DNA of 64,000 nucleotides. It comes from Prevotella sp. (GTDB lineage Bacteria > Bacteroidota > Bacteroidia > Bacteroidales > Bacteroidaceae). The translations under genes and the position numbers were made by a program. The notes under the pieces are model-generated. The model was not told where the DNA came from, made no database searches, and saw only the letters and a program-made list of their open reading frames with translations. The stretch's first letter is position 1; the number at the start of each line of letters is the position of its first letter. Shown here piece after piece: positions 36,398 to 44,901 of the stretch. Location of the stretch: assembly GCA_016291495.1 (NCBI GenBank), contig JAEEXI010000010.1, positions 1 through 64,000 of the forward strand. Reading direction: 5' to 3'.

Positions 36398-36942
36398 TAT
36401 TCGAATTTCAATCCTTCTTCTTTATCCTTCTTGTAATAGTCTGAGAGCATTCCGATAAACGTGGAGATTTCCTTCACCGCATGCTGTGTCTCCAACGAGA
36501 TGTCCTTCTTTTGCAAACGGAGCATCATCACACCATAAAGGGAATTGAGACAAGTCTCTATCTCATTCATTTCCTTGTTGGCGCCATGGTTACGAAGTTC
36601 TACGATATACGGAAGTACCTTGTAATATTCGGCATTATAGAAAGGAAACTTAGAACTACCCTGCAATTGGACATGCAACTCCTCCAACTGTTGGAGCACG
36701 ACCTTATTAATCTGTATATGACCTTTCTCACGGCAGCCCTCTTCATTCATCATCCGAATCAGATTACCATACCAGTCAACCTCGTCTTCTTTTTGTTCCT
36801 CAGTATAGTCAAAACGGTCAATATACTCCCTGCGAATCCGACTCAGAGAACAATCGAAGGCACGGATGGTATCCTCCACCTGCCACATATATAGTAGATA
36901 CTCCGCTATATTCTTCTTGCGTAACTCTTGTGCTATAAACAT
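36397..36942 (-). CDS. DUF4924 family protein
   Basis: 181-residue helical cytoplasmic protein starting FIAQELRKKNIAEYLLYMWQVED. I associate this opening with DUF4924, found in Bacteroidota, of unknown function. Ends in a Lys/Glu-rich helix. Follows the LysE-type gene by 25 nt; overlaps rmlD by 1 nt. Confidence 0.78.
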   Translation of the reverse strand: MFIAQELRKKNIAEYLLYMWQVEDTIRAFDCSLSRIRREYIDRFDYTEEQKEDEVDWYGNLIRMMNEEGCREKGHIQINKVVLQQLEELHVQLQGSSKFPFYNAEYYKVLPYIVELRNHGANKEMNEIETCLNSLYGVMMLRLQKKDISLETQHAVKEISTFIGMLSDYYKKDKEEGLKFE

Positions 36943-36967
36943 TATTTCCTATTTACTTTTTACCTTA

Positions 36968-37633
36968 TCAAAAAAATCTGTAAAGGTTGGTTACCGTTCC
37001 AAATAAGAAGATGACAGAGAAAAGAATCACAATGACCCCAATCACCTGATTGATAATCCGAATACCCGAATCATCAAAGATGGCACGTATCTTGTCTACC
37101 AGCCATGTCAGCCCATACCACCATAGCAGGGCACCGCCCACAATACTGGCAAAGCCGACCAACATCTCAAAAGGGTGGTCTGGAATAACAAAGGCAAACT
37201 GGGCAAATAATGCCATGAAGAGAAATACAATCAAAGGATTGGAAAAGGTCACCAAAAATGCCGTCCATGTGTTATACCACAACGTTCCTTTCTGTTGTCC
37301 GGACTTGTGCATATTCTTCGTTGGATCACTGCGCCACGTAAAGATGCCGAAAGCGAGTAGCAATACACTGCCAATAATCTGTAAGTAGAACTTATTCTGG
37401 TCGTTGTTGACAAAATCCATCACAAACGCCATACCAAAACCGGTGATTCCCGCATAGATGATATCACTTACGGCGGCACCCACACCTGTAGCAAAGCCGA
37501 ACAGGCGACCTTTGTTCAGCGTACGCTGTACACAAAGGACTCCCACTGGTCCCATCGGTGCTGAGGCGATCATCCCTATCAGCATACCCTTGAACACCAA
37601 ATCTACTATATTAATATGTATAGGAAACGGCAT
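36968..37633 (-). CDS. LysE-family amino-acid exporter
   Basis: 221 residues from ATG 37633. The longer frame to 37756 is rejected because the minus-strand promoter TACCTTTG lies at about 37645-37652 inside it. Six hydrophobic segments and the LysE opening GMLIGMIASAPMGPVGVLCVQRTL. Substrate unknown. First gene of the LysE-DUF4924-rmlD-prfC-tsaC-GH63 operon. Confidence 0.88.
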   Translation of the reverse strand: MPFPIHINIVDLVFKGMLIGMIASAPMGPVGVLCVQRTLNKGRLFGFATGVGAAVSDIIYAGITGFGMAFVMDFVNNDQNKFYLQIIGSVLLLAFGIFTWRSDPTKNMHKSGQQKGTLWYNTWTAFLVTFSNPLIVFLFMALFAQFAFVIPDHPFEMLVGFASIVGGALLWWYGLTWLVDKIRAIFDDSGIRIINQVIGVIVILFSVIFLFGTVTNLYRFF

Positions 37634-37644
37634 ATCAGGTGCAA

Positions 37645-37731
37645 AGGTACACTTTTTTGGGGAGTTAATGGAGTTTAAGAAGTTAAAGGGAGTTAAAGGA
37701 CGATAGTTTTGCGAAGAAATGACTATCTTTG
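37645..37731. promoter_or_regulatory. Divergent promoters, LysE exporter and glucokinase
   Basis: Minus-strand TACCTTTG at about 37645-37652 serves the exporter. Plus-strand TATCTTTG at 37724-37731 serves the kinase. Between them 37662-37700 is made of GGAGTTAA/GAAGTTAAAG words, the reverse of the CCATTAACYCC words in the trp operon. Confidence 0.6.
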
Positions 37732-37777
37732 CATGGCTAAATAACCCAATTGACAATTAACATTAAACTATAAATTT

Positions 37778-38758
37778 ATGAACGAACAATCAGGAATCAA
37801 ACCGTACGTAATCGGTTTAGACTTAGGAGGAACAAACTCTGTATTCGGCATTGTTGATGCTCGTGGAGATATCAAGGCCACAACAGCCATCAAGACAGGA
37901 GGCTATGATAAAGTGGAAGACTATGTCAAGGCATCGGTAGATGCACTCCAGCCTATTATCGAGCAAGTTGGTGGTATCGAGAAAATCAAGGCCATGGGAA
38001 TTGGTGCCCCTAACGCAAACTATTATAGCGGTACTATTGAATTTGCCCCAAACCTGCCATGGGCTCATGACGGTATCGTACCTTTAGGAAAAATGTTCAG
38101 TGATGCCCTTGGCATTCCCGTTGCCATGACGAACGATGCCAATGCTGCTGCCATCGGTGAGATGGTATATGGTGTGGCCCGTGGCATGAAGAATTTCATC
38201 GTCATCACACTGGGTACTGGTGTCGGTTCCGGTATTGTCGTCAACGGACAGTTGCTCTATGGTCACGACGGCTTTGCTGGCGAATTAGGTCATGTTACTA
38301 TGGTTCGTGGCGCGGAAGGCCGTAGCTGCGGTTGTGGGCGTACCGGTTGTCTGGAGGCTTATTGCTCTGCTACTGGCGTTGCTCGTACGGCACGTGAACT
38401 GCTTAGCAAAACTGACCGTCCCTCTATCTTGCGCGAGATGAATCCCGAAGACATCACTTCTCTGGACGTATCTATCGCCGCCGGTAAGGGTGATGAACTT
38501 GCCAAGGAGATTTATGAATTTACGGGAAAGATGCTGGGCGAGGCCTGTGCTGACTTTGCAGCATTCTCCTCCCCTGAGGCCTTCATTTTCTTCGGGGGTA
38601 TGGTCAAGGCTGGCGACCTCATCATGGAACCTATCAAGAAGGCATACAACGAGCATGTTCTTAAGATTTTCCAGAACAAAGCTCAGTTCCTGGTCAGTGG
38701 ACTTGACGGTGCTTCTGCTGCCGTACTTGGTGCCTCTGCCATTGGATGGGAGGTATAA
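37778..38758 (+). CDS. ROK-family glucokinase
   Basis: 326 residues: N-terminal phosphate loop (YVIGLDLGGTNSVFGIVD), TNDANAAAIGE, and the ROK zinc motif GRSCGCGRTGCLEAYCS with its conserved Glu. Phosphorylates glucose or a related hexose in the cytosol. Monocistronic, with a structured RNA element after the stop. Confidence 0.9.
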   Translation: MNEQSGIKPYVIGLDLGGTNSVFGIVDARGDIKATTAIKTGGYDKVEDYVKASVDALQPIIEQVGGIEKIKAMGIGAPNANYYSGTIEFAPNLPWAHDGIVPLGKMFSDALGIPVAMTNDANAAAIGEMVYGVARGMKNFIVITLGTGVGSGIVVNGQLLYGHDGFAGELGHVTMVRGAEGRSCGCGRTGCLEAYCSATGVARTARELLSKTDRPSILREMNPEDITSLDVSIAAGKGDELAKEIYEFTGKMLGEACADFAAFSSPEAFIFFGGMVKAGDLIMEPIKKAYNEHVLKIFQNKAQFLVSGLDGASAAVLGASAIGWEV

Positions 38759-38770
38759 GTCAAAAACTCT

Positions 38771-38824
38771 TTATGAAGAAACGAAAAGAGGTTGGTGCAG
38801 GACGCTACCAACCTCACTTCATAA
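38771..38824 (+). other. Two-tier hairpin downstream of the glucokinase gene
   Basis: Inner stem GAGGTTGGT/ACCAACCTC (38788-38796, 38807-38815) and outer stem TTATGAAG/CTTCATAA (38771-38778, 38817-38824). There is no T-tract, so a simple intrinsic terminator is not convincing; it may be a 3'-end stabiliser. Confidence 0.6.
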
Positions 38825-38977
38825 ATTGATAAGACAGTCAACAATTGCCGACATAGCTTATCGGGGGCAAATATAGTACTTAATCAGCAGACTTGCAAAT
38901 TTTTATTCATCTTTTTTACTTTCTGTCCACAAATTTGCCTCTAATATTTCAATTCGTCAAAAAAAACACGAAAAATA

Positions 38978-39009
38978 TTTGCGAATTAACAAAATTGTAT
39001 CTATATTTG
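38978..39009 (+). promoter_or_regulatory. trp operon promoter
   Basis: TTTG at 38978-38981 and TATATTTG at 39002-39009, exactly 20 nt apart. The leader peptide begins about 31 nt downstream. The rest of 38825-38977 is AT-rich with nothing I can assign. Confidence 0.8.
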
Positions 39010-39039
39010 CAGCCGGAATATAAAAATACTGGTAAAAAT

Positions 39040-39090
39040 ATGACAAAAATGATGAATGCATGGTGGTGGCGTAACTCGAGATTAAGATAG
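39040..39090 (+). CDS. trpL: trp operon leader peptide
   Basis: A 16-residue frame MTKMMNAWWWRNSRLR with three consecutive TGG codons at 39061-39069, followed by a terminator hairpin 43 nt after its stop. This is the classic layout of ribosome-mediated transcription attenuation: stalling at the Trp codons when charged tRNA-Trp is scarce lets the antiterminator form. Confidence 0.88.
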   Translation: MTKMMNAWWWRNSRLR

Positions 39091-39098
39091 TCGCGAGG

Positions 39099-39164
39099 TA
39101 CGAAGCCGTATATGTATTCACATCAAATATCAAAGGCTCGTCGTTAACGCGACGGGCCTTTTTT
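39099..39164 (+). terminator. trp attenuator (antiterminator/terminator)
   Basis: Terminator: AAGGCTCGTCG (39133-39143) pairs with CGACGGGCCTT (39150-39160), one G-U, loop TTAACG, then T-run. Antiterminator: TACGAAGCC (39099-39107) can pair with GGCTCGT (39135-39141) with one bulge, taking away the terminator's 5' arm. An ACTCG/CGAGGT pairing around the leader stop could act as the anti-antiterminator. Confidence 0.82.
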
Positions 39165-39194
39165 CAGTCATAAGCAAAACTTAACAACAAAGAT

Positions 39195-40403
39195 ATGGAA
39201 AAAACATTTTTAGTCGACAAGAACGGATTCTACGGAGAGTTTGGCGGAGCCTATGTTCCCGAGATCCTTTATGCCACGGTCAAAAAACTGCAAGAGGAAT
39301 ACCTGCCGATTATTGAGTCGGAGGCTTTCAAGAAAGAGTATATGGAACTCCTGCGTGACTATGTGGGACGCCCTTCTCCACTCTATTACGCCAAGCGGAT
39401 GAGTGAGAAATACGGCTGTCAGTTGTACCTGAAGCGTGAAGACCTGAACCACACCGGTGCGCACAAGATTAACAACACCATCGGACAAATCCTATTGGCC
39501 AAGAAGATGGGCAAGAAGCGTATTATCGCTGAGACAGGAGCAGGTCAGCATGGTGTGGCAACCGCTACCGTCTGTGCACTGATGGACATGCCGTGTGTGG
39601 TCTATCAGGGAGCCTTGGATGTAGAGCGCCAACACGTGAACGTAGAACGTATGAAAATGCTCGGTGCAGAGGTTCGCCCTGTGAAGACAGGTAACTGGAC
39701 CCTGAAAGACGCCACGAATGAAGCTATCCGCGACTGGTGTTGTCATCCTTCCGATACTTTCTATATTATTGGCAGTACCGTCGGACCTCATCCCTACCCC
39801 GACATGGTAGCCCGTTTACAGAGTATCATCTCTGCTGAAATCAAGGAACAGCTGCAGGAGAAGATTGGGCGCGACTATCCAGACTATCTGATGGCCTGTG
39901 TCGGTGGCGGTTCGAACGCTGCCGGAACCATCTACCACTATATCGATGACGAGCGTGTCAAGATTGTCCTTGCTGAGGCTGGCGGACAAGGTGCAGACAC
40001 CGGACATACGGCAGCTACTATCCATGCAGGCCGACTGGGTATCCTGCATGGTGCCAAGACCTTAGTCATGCAGACGCCAGACGGACAGATTATCGAAGCA
40101 GAGAGTATCTCTGCAGGACTCGACTATCCCGGTATCGGTCCGATGCATGCCAACCTCGCCTCACAACACCGTGCCACAGTCTATTCCATCAACGATGACG
40201 AGGCAGTGAAAGCTGCCTATGAATTAACGCGCATGGAGGGTATCATCCCTGCTCTGGAGAGTGCCCACGCCATTGCAACCCTCCAGAAAATGACATTCAA
40301 GAGAAACGATGTCGTGGTGCTGACTGTCAGTGGTCGTGGCGACAAAGATGTAGAAACCTATCTGAACAACAAACAAATGGCAGGAGAATATGGAAACTTT
40401 TAA
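39195..40403 (+). CDS. trpB: Tryptophan synthase beta subunit
   Basis: 402 residues; PLP lysine in HTGAHKINNTIGQ, EGAGQHG-type ETGAGQHGVATAT loop, phosphate-binding GGGSNA. Condenses indole and serine to tryptophan with the alpha subunit. First gene after the attenuator; overlaps trpE by 14 nt. Being first, far from trpA at the end, fits Bacteroidota trp operons. Confidence 0.98.
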   Translation: MEKTFLVDKNGFYGEFGGAYVPEILYATVKKLQEEYLPIIESEAFKKEYMELLRDYVGRPSPLYYAKRMSEKYGCQLYLKREDLNHTGAHKINNTIGQILLAKKMGKKRIIAETGAGQHGVATATVCALMDMPCVVYQGALDVERQHVNVERMKMLGAEVRPVKTGNWTLKDATNEAIRDWCCHPSDTFYIIGSTVGPHPYPDMVARLQSIISAEIKEQLQEKIGRDYPDYLMACVGGGSNAAGTIYHYIDDERVKIVLAEAGGQGADTGHTAATIHAGRLGILHGAKTLVMQTPDGQIIEAESISAGLDYPGIGPMHANLASQHRATVYSINDDEAVKAAYELTRMEGIIPALESAHAIATLQKMTFKRNDVVVLTVSGRGDKDVETYLNNKQMAGEYGNF

Positions 40404-41790
40404 ATATACAACAACAAGCAAGACGATTCTTGCCGACCTCTATACACCGGTAGGCGTCTATATGAGACTGCGGGACATCTATCCACAAAGTGCATTGATG
40501 GAGAGTTCCGACTATCACGACAAGGACAATTCCCGTTCCTTTATTGGCATCAACCCTATTGCCAGTGTAGCCATCGGACACGGTCTGGTATCCATCAGTT
40601 TCCCCAATGGAAGTACCATAGAACATCCTTTATCTGCAGATTTCAGTTCTGCTGAAGCCATCCATGCCCTCATCGACCACATCAAGGTAGAGGGAGAATA
40701 TACAGAATACTGTGGTCTATACGGTTACACCTCTTTCAATGCCGTCCGCTATTTCGAGAACATCGCTGTCAAGGATGAGACTCAAGAGAAAAATGACGCA
40801 CCGGATATGCTCTATATATTATATAAGGACATCATTGTATTCGACCACTTCAACAACCAACTGACGGTGGTCTGCCTCTCTGAATCCTCAGAGAGCTCAG
40901 AACTCTCTGAGATTCTAAAGAATATCAATAAGGCGAATGTACATGCCTATGACTTTCATCCTGTCGGAGAAGTCACCAGTCCATTGACCGATGAGGAGCA
41001 CAAGGCTAATATCCGTCGTGGTATCCAGCACTGTCTGCGCGGTGATGTCTTCCAGATTGTCCTCTCCAGACGCTTCATCCAAAAGTATGAGGGTGATGAC
41101 TTCAAGCTCTATCGTGCATTGAGAAGTATCAACCCGTCTCCTTATCTTTTCTATTTCGACTTCGGTGGTTTCCGTATCTTCGGATCTTCACCCGAGACAC
41201 ATTGTCGCATAGAAGGGAAAAAGGCTTACATCGACCCCATCGCAGGAACAACCAAGCGTACTGGTGACCCTGAGAAGGACCGAGAGGGAGCGGAATACCT
41301 GCGTAAAGACCCGAAGGAGAATGCCGAACATGTCATGCTCGTCGACCTTGCCCGTAATGACCTGTCGCGCAACTGTCACGGAGTGAAGGTAGACTTCTAT
41401 AAAGACCTGCAATACTACTCCCATGTGATACATCTCGTATCACGAGTCAGTGGCGAACTCGACGAGGGAGCCGACCCCATCAAGGCATTCATCGACACCT
41501 TCCCAGCAGGAACCCTCAGCGGAGCACCCAAGGTACGTGCCATGCAACTCATCAGTGAATACGAACCACACAACCGTGGAGCCTATGGTGGTTGCATCGG
41601 TTATATCGGTCTCAACGGCAGTCTTAATCAGGCTATTACCATCCGTACCTTCGTATCTCGCAACGGCGAACTTTGGTTCCAAGCCGGTGGCGGTATCGTT
41701 GCCAAGAGTGACGAGGAGTATGAACTGCAGGAAGTAAACAACAAACTTGGTGCCTTACGCCGTGCCATCCTCATGGCCGAAAAACTATAA
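40390..41790 (+). CDS. trpE: Anthranilate synthase component I
   Basis: 466 residues. Chorismate-binding domain in the C-terminal half (IQHCLRGDVFQIVLSRRF, FGSSPETH, IAGTTKRTG, LVDLARNDLSR, GTLSGAPKVRAM, GGCIGYIGLNG). N-terminal half should bear the Trp feedback site. A Ser/Glu low-complexity run (SESSESSELSE, near residue 164) marks a variable loop. Separate from TrpG, not fused. Confidence 0.97.
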   Translation: METFKYTTTSKTILADLYTPVGVYMRLRDIYPQSALMESSDYHDKDNSRSFIGINPIASVAIGHGLVSISFPNGSTIEHPLSADFSSAEAIHALIDHIKVEGEYTEYCGLYGYTSFNAVRYFENIAVKDETQEKNDAPDMLYILYKDIIVFDHFNNQLTVVCLSESSESSELSEILKNINKANVHAYDFHPVGEVTSPLTDEEHKANIRRGIQHCLRGDVFQIVLSRRFIQKYEGDDFKLYRALRSINPSPYLFYFDFGGFRIFGSSPETHCRIEGKKAYIDPIAGTTKRTGDPEKDREGAEYLRKDPKENAEHVMLVDLARNDLSRNCHGVKVDFYKDLQYYSHVIHLVSRVSGELDEGADPIKAFIDTFPAGTLSGAPKVRAMQLISEYEPHNRGAYGGCIGYIGLNGSLNQAITIRTFVSRNGELWFQAGGGIVAKSDEEYELQEVNNKLGALRRAILMAEKL

Positions 41791-41824
41791 CGTCCATTAA
41801 CCCATCAAATCCATTATCCCCATT

Positions 41825-42388
41825 ATGAAAATAGTCATCATAGACAACTACGACTCGTTTACCTACAATCTTGCCCATCTAGTCAAGGAACTGGGGGCAG
41901 ATGTAACCGTATACAGAAACGACCAGTTTGAACTGTCACAACTGGAACCTTTCAGCAAGATCATCTTGTCGCCAGGTCCCGGTATTCCCTCTGAGGCAGG
42001 ACTACTATTGGAAGTCATCCGCACTTACGCTGGTAAGAAACCCATCCTTGGTGTTTGTTTAGGGCACCAGGCTATCGGAGAGGTGTTCGGTGGCAAGTTA
42101 GAGAACCTCAGCGATGTCTATCACGGAGTAGCTACGGAAGGGACTCAGTTCGGTAATGACGAACTCTTCTCCGGACTGCCCAAACGCATCACCATGGGCC
42201 GCTACCACTCATGGGTGGTCAGCAAAGAAGGATTCCCCGACTGTCTCGAAGTGACCGCAGAGAGTGACGACGGTCTCATCATGGCCCTCAAACACAAAAC
42301 ACTCAACATCAGAGGAATCCAGTTCCACCCGGAAAGTGTCCTCACTCCCGACGGACGTAAGATGCTGCAGAACTGGCTCTTCCTCTAA
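41825..42388 (+). CDS. trpG: Anthranilate synthase component II (glutamine amidotransferase)
   Basis: 187-residue class I amidotransferase: DNYDSFTYNLAHL, SPGPGIP, catalytic Cys in GVCLGHQAIGE and the His-x-Glu pair in QFHPESVLT. Supplies ammonia to TrpE. 34 nt after trpE, in a spacer of CCATTAACCC-type words. Confidence 0.97.
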   Translation: MKIVIIDNYDSFTYNLAHLVKELGADVTVYRNDQFELSQLEPFSKIILSPGPGIPSEAGLLLEVIRTYAGKKPILGVCLGHQAIGEVFGGKLENLSDVYHGVATEGTQFGNDELFSGLPKRITMGRYHSWVVSKEGFPDCLEVTAESDDGLIMALKHKTLNIRGIQFHPESVLTPDGRKMLQNWLFL

Positions 42389-42440
42389 TCACCTTCGTAA
42401 TAACGTAATAACGAAAACAGTAACATTCAAACGACACAAT

Positions 42441-43451
42441 ATGGAACAGACAATGAAAAGCTACCTCTTCCGTTTGCTCAACCACGAAGAGCTCTCCCGC
42501 GAAGAGATGAAGACTATCCTGATTGGTATCACACAAAGTGAATACCCTAACGAACAAATTACCGCCCTGCTCACCTGTCTGCAGATGCGTGGCGTAACCG
42601 TAGAGGAACTGCTTGGTTTCCGTGACGGTATCTTAGAGACAGGAGTCCCTGCCATCTTGGATGCCGACCGTTATATCGACGTGGTAGGAACAGGTGGTGA
42701 CCGTAAGAACACCTTTAATATCTCCACCACCGCATGCTTCGTCATTGCTGGTGCCGGATACAAAGTGGCAAAACACGGCAACTACGCCGCCACATCAGTA
42801 TCAGGTGCCTCAAATGTCATCCAGCATCACGGCATCAAGTTCACTGACGATGTAGACAAACTGAACCGCTCACTCAACGAGGCTGGCATCGTCTACCTCC
42901 ATGCCCAGCTCTTCGCCAAGGCCATGAAGTTCGTCGGTCCTATCCGTAAAGCACTGCCCTTCCCAACTATTTTCAATCTGCTTGGCCCCATCGTCAATCC
43001 GTCACGTCCCAAGTGCCAGTTGCTCGGTGTCGCCAATCTTGATCAGATGCGACTGTATAATAATGTATATCAGAAACTGGGTATTGACTACGGTATTGTC
43101 AACTCGATTGACGGCTATGATGAGATATCCTTAACAGGCGACTTCAAGGTAACCACCAACCAGTATGAGCGTATCTTCAAACCGCAGGACCTTGGCTTCG
43201 AGATAGCCAAACCGGAGGAACTCGTAGGTGGTGCTACGGAGGAAGAGGCTGCCCAGATCTTTGACAGTGTCTTGGAAAACCGTGCTCTTCCTGCCCAGAA
43301 GAACATTGTCCTCGCCAATGCCGCCTTCGGCATCCAGGTCTTGGAAAAAGGACAGAAGCCCATCGAGGAGTGTGTAGCCATCGCCCGCGAGTCTATCGAT
43401 AGCGGCAAGGCACTTGCTACCTTCAAGAAGTTTGTAGAACTCAATTCATAA
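42441..43451 (+). CDS. trpD: Anthranilate phosphoribosyltransferase
   Basis: 336 residues from ATG 42441 (EQTMKSYLFRLLNHEELS). An upstream in-frame ATG at 42264 lies inside trpG and is rejected. PRPP-binding motif VVGTGGDRKNTFNISTT and KHGNYAATSVSGASNVI, LGPIVNPSRP. Second step of the pathway. Confidence 0.97.
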   Translation: MEQTMKSYLFRLLNHEELSREEMKTILIGITQSEYPNEQITALLTCLQMRGVTVEELLGFRDGILETGVPAILDADRYIDVVGTGGDRKNTFNISTTACFVIAGAGYKVAKHGNYAATSVSGASNVIQHHGIKFTDDVDKLNRSLNEAGIVYLHAQLFAKAMKFVGPIRKALPFPTIFNLLGPIVNPSRPKCQLLGVANLDQMRLYNNVYQKLGIDYGIVNSIDGYDEISLTGDFKVTTNQYERIFKPQDLGFEIAKPEELVGGATEEEAAQIFDSVLENRALPAQKNIVLANAAFGIQVLEKGQKPIEECVAIARESIDSGKALATFKKFVELNS

Positions 43452-43465
43452 CGCCCATTAACCCC

Positions 43466-44206
43466 ATGGATATCCTACAAGAAATCGTTGCCCACAAACG
43501 GGAGGAACTGGAACTGCTTTGCGCTAAGAAGCCCTCTTTACGTGAAGCTCTGCTCCAAAGTAACACCGGTATCATCGCAGAGTTCAAGCGTCGCTCTCCC
43601 TCCAAAGGGTGGATTAAGGAAGAAGGTCGTGCCGACATCATCCCGCTGTCATACCAGAAAAATGGTGCCGCGGCTCTTTCTATCCTGACTGATGAGAAGT
43701 ATTTCGGTGGCAAGGATGAGTTTATCCGAATGGCCCGCCAGAGCGGTGTCACGCTGCCTGTACTTTACAAGAACTTTGTCATCAACGAGGCACAGCTCTA
43801 TGCCGCTGCTCTCTGTGGAGCCTCTGCCGTCCTGCTCATCGCTGCATGTTTGAGCAAGCAAGAGTGCAAAACACTCCTACACAAGGCGCATGACTTAGGA
43901 CTGGAAGTCCTGTTGGAGATGCATGGGGAGAAGGAACTGGAGTATGCGGAACTGGAACCAGACCTGTGCGGAATCAACAACCGCAACCTGGGCTCTTTCG
44001 TGACAGATGTGCAGAACAGTTTCCGACTGGCCGAACTGCTTCCAAAGGAGGCAGTCAAAGTCAGCGAGAGTGGCATCAGTAATCCACAGACCATCCGTGA
44101 CTTACGGTCGGTTGGGTTCCAAGGCTTCCTCATCGGTGAGACGTTCATGAAAACTCCTGACCCAGGCCAGGCATTAAACGATTTCATCTCCCACTTAACC
44201 CGTTAA
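43466..44206 (+). CDS. trpC: Indole-3-glycerol phosphate synthase
   Basis: 246-residue TIM barrel with IIAEFKRRSPSKGWI, ALSILTDEKYFGG, LYKNFVINEAQLY, NNRNL and KVSESGISN. Closes the indole ring. Not fused to TrpF. Its last codons and the spacer to trpF read through a CCATTAAC-type repeat. Confidence 0.97.
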   Translation: MDILQEIVAHKREELELLCAKKPSLREALLQSNTGIIAEFKRRSPSKGWIKEEGRADIIPLSYQKNGAAALSILTDEKYFGGKDEFIRMARQSGVTLPVLYKNFVINEAQLYAAALCGASAVLLIAACLSKQECKTLLHKAHDLGLEVLLEMHGEKELEYAELEPDLCGINNRNLGSFVTDVQNSFRLAELLPKEAVKVSESGISNPQTIRDLRSVGFQGFLIGETFMKTPDPGQALNDFISHLTR

Positions 44207-44210
44207 CCCC

Positions 44211-44879
44211 ATGAACCTCATTCACCCTATCATCAAAGTCTGCGGCATGCGCGACCCAAATAACATCCGCGAGGTCGAGGGGGCGATAGCCAATTCTTCT
44301 CTCTTCAGGCTTCACGCTTCACGCTTTCTGATGGGTTTCATCTTCTGGCCGAAGTCGAGTCGCTTCGTGAATCAGCGTCCTACATATCTTCCAAAGAAGG
44401 TCAAGCGTGTTGGTGTCTTCGTCAATGCAGACATGGAAGAAGTGAGACAGAAGGTGGAGGAATACGGACTGGACATCATCCAGCTACATGGACAGGAGTC
44501 TCCCTCCTACATCACCCAGCTCCGTTCCCTGTGCGGCGACCGTGTCGCCGCCATCATCAAGGCCTTCAACATCGCCACCCCAGAGGACTTCATTCAAACA
44601 ACGGCTTACAAAGGCGTTGCCGATTATTTCCTCTTCGATGCTAAAGCGCAACTGATTGGCGGTAATGGGACGAAGTTCGACTGGTCAATTCTTTCAGAAT
44701 ACAAAGGCGATACTCCCTTCCTACTCAGTGGTGGCATCGGTCCCGATGATGCAGAACGTATCAAGTCCTTCCGTCACCCAAAATGCATTGGTATCGACCT
44801 CAACTCCCGTTTCGAGACAGAACCCGGACTGAAAGATGTAGATTCTCTCCGCCGTTTCCTTGCCCATCTCACCTATTAA
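44211..44879 (+). CDS. trpF: Phosphoribosylanthranilate isomerase with an in-frame insertion
   Basis: 222-residue TIM barrel: IIKVCGMRDPNNIREVE (catalytic Cys), MGFIFWPKSSRFV, IIQLHGQES, LFDAKA and LLSGGIGPDD. Between VEGA and MGFIF lie about 13 residues (IANSSLFRLHASRF) more than TrpF usually has there (about 7 between VE and MGF). The DNA of this insert (44293-44329) has the same opening as the insert in fmt. The site is the loop after strand one, near the active site, yet all other motifs are intact. Confidence 0.95.
   Translation: MNLIHPIIKVCGMRDPNNIREVEGAIANSSLFRLHASRFLMGFIFWPKSSRFVNQRPTYLPKKVKRVGVFVNADMEEVRQKVEEYGLDIIQLHGQESPSYITQLRSLCGDRVAAIIKAFNIATPEDFIQTTAYKGVADYFLFDAKAQLIGGNGTKFDWSILSEYKGDTPFLLSGGIGPDDAERIKSFRHPKCIGIDLNSRFETEPGLKDVDSLRRFLAHLTY
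44293..44329 (+). repeat. Repeat-like in-frame insertion inside trpF
   Basis: Opens ATTCTTCTCTCTTCA and continues with GGCTTCACGCTTCACGC-type words. Compare the coding-strand opening of the fmt insert, ATTCTTCACTCTTCACT. Frame is kept. Confidence 0.6.
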
Positions 44880-44901
44880 CCCCATTAACTCCCATCAAAT
44901 T

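Larger units (their letters stand above)
41791..44901 (+). repeat. CCATTAACCCC-type words at four trp gene junctions
   Basis: Related simple words occupy the spacers before trpG (41793-41824), trpC (43452-43465), trpF (44192-44210) and trpA (44873-44901): CCATTAACCC, CCCATTAACCCC, ACCCGTTAACCCC and CTATTAACCCCATTAACTCCC. They end 0-5 nt before each start codon except at trpA, where the gap is about ten bases. Confidence 0.8.

Noticed and set aside
35645..36436. 263-codon plus-strand frame opposite rfbD
   Set aside because: rfbD is unmistakable on the minus strand; this is a shadow.
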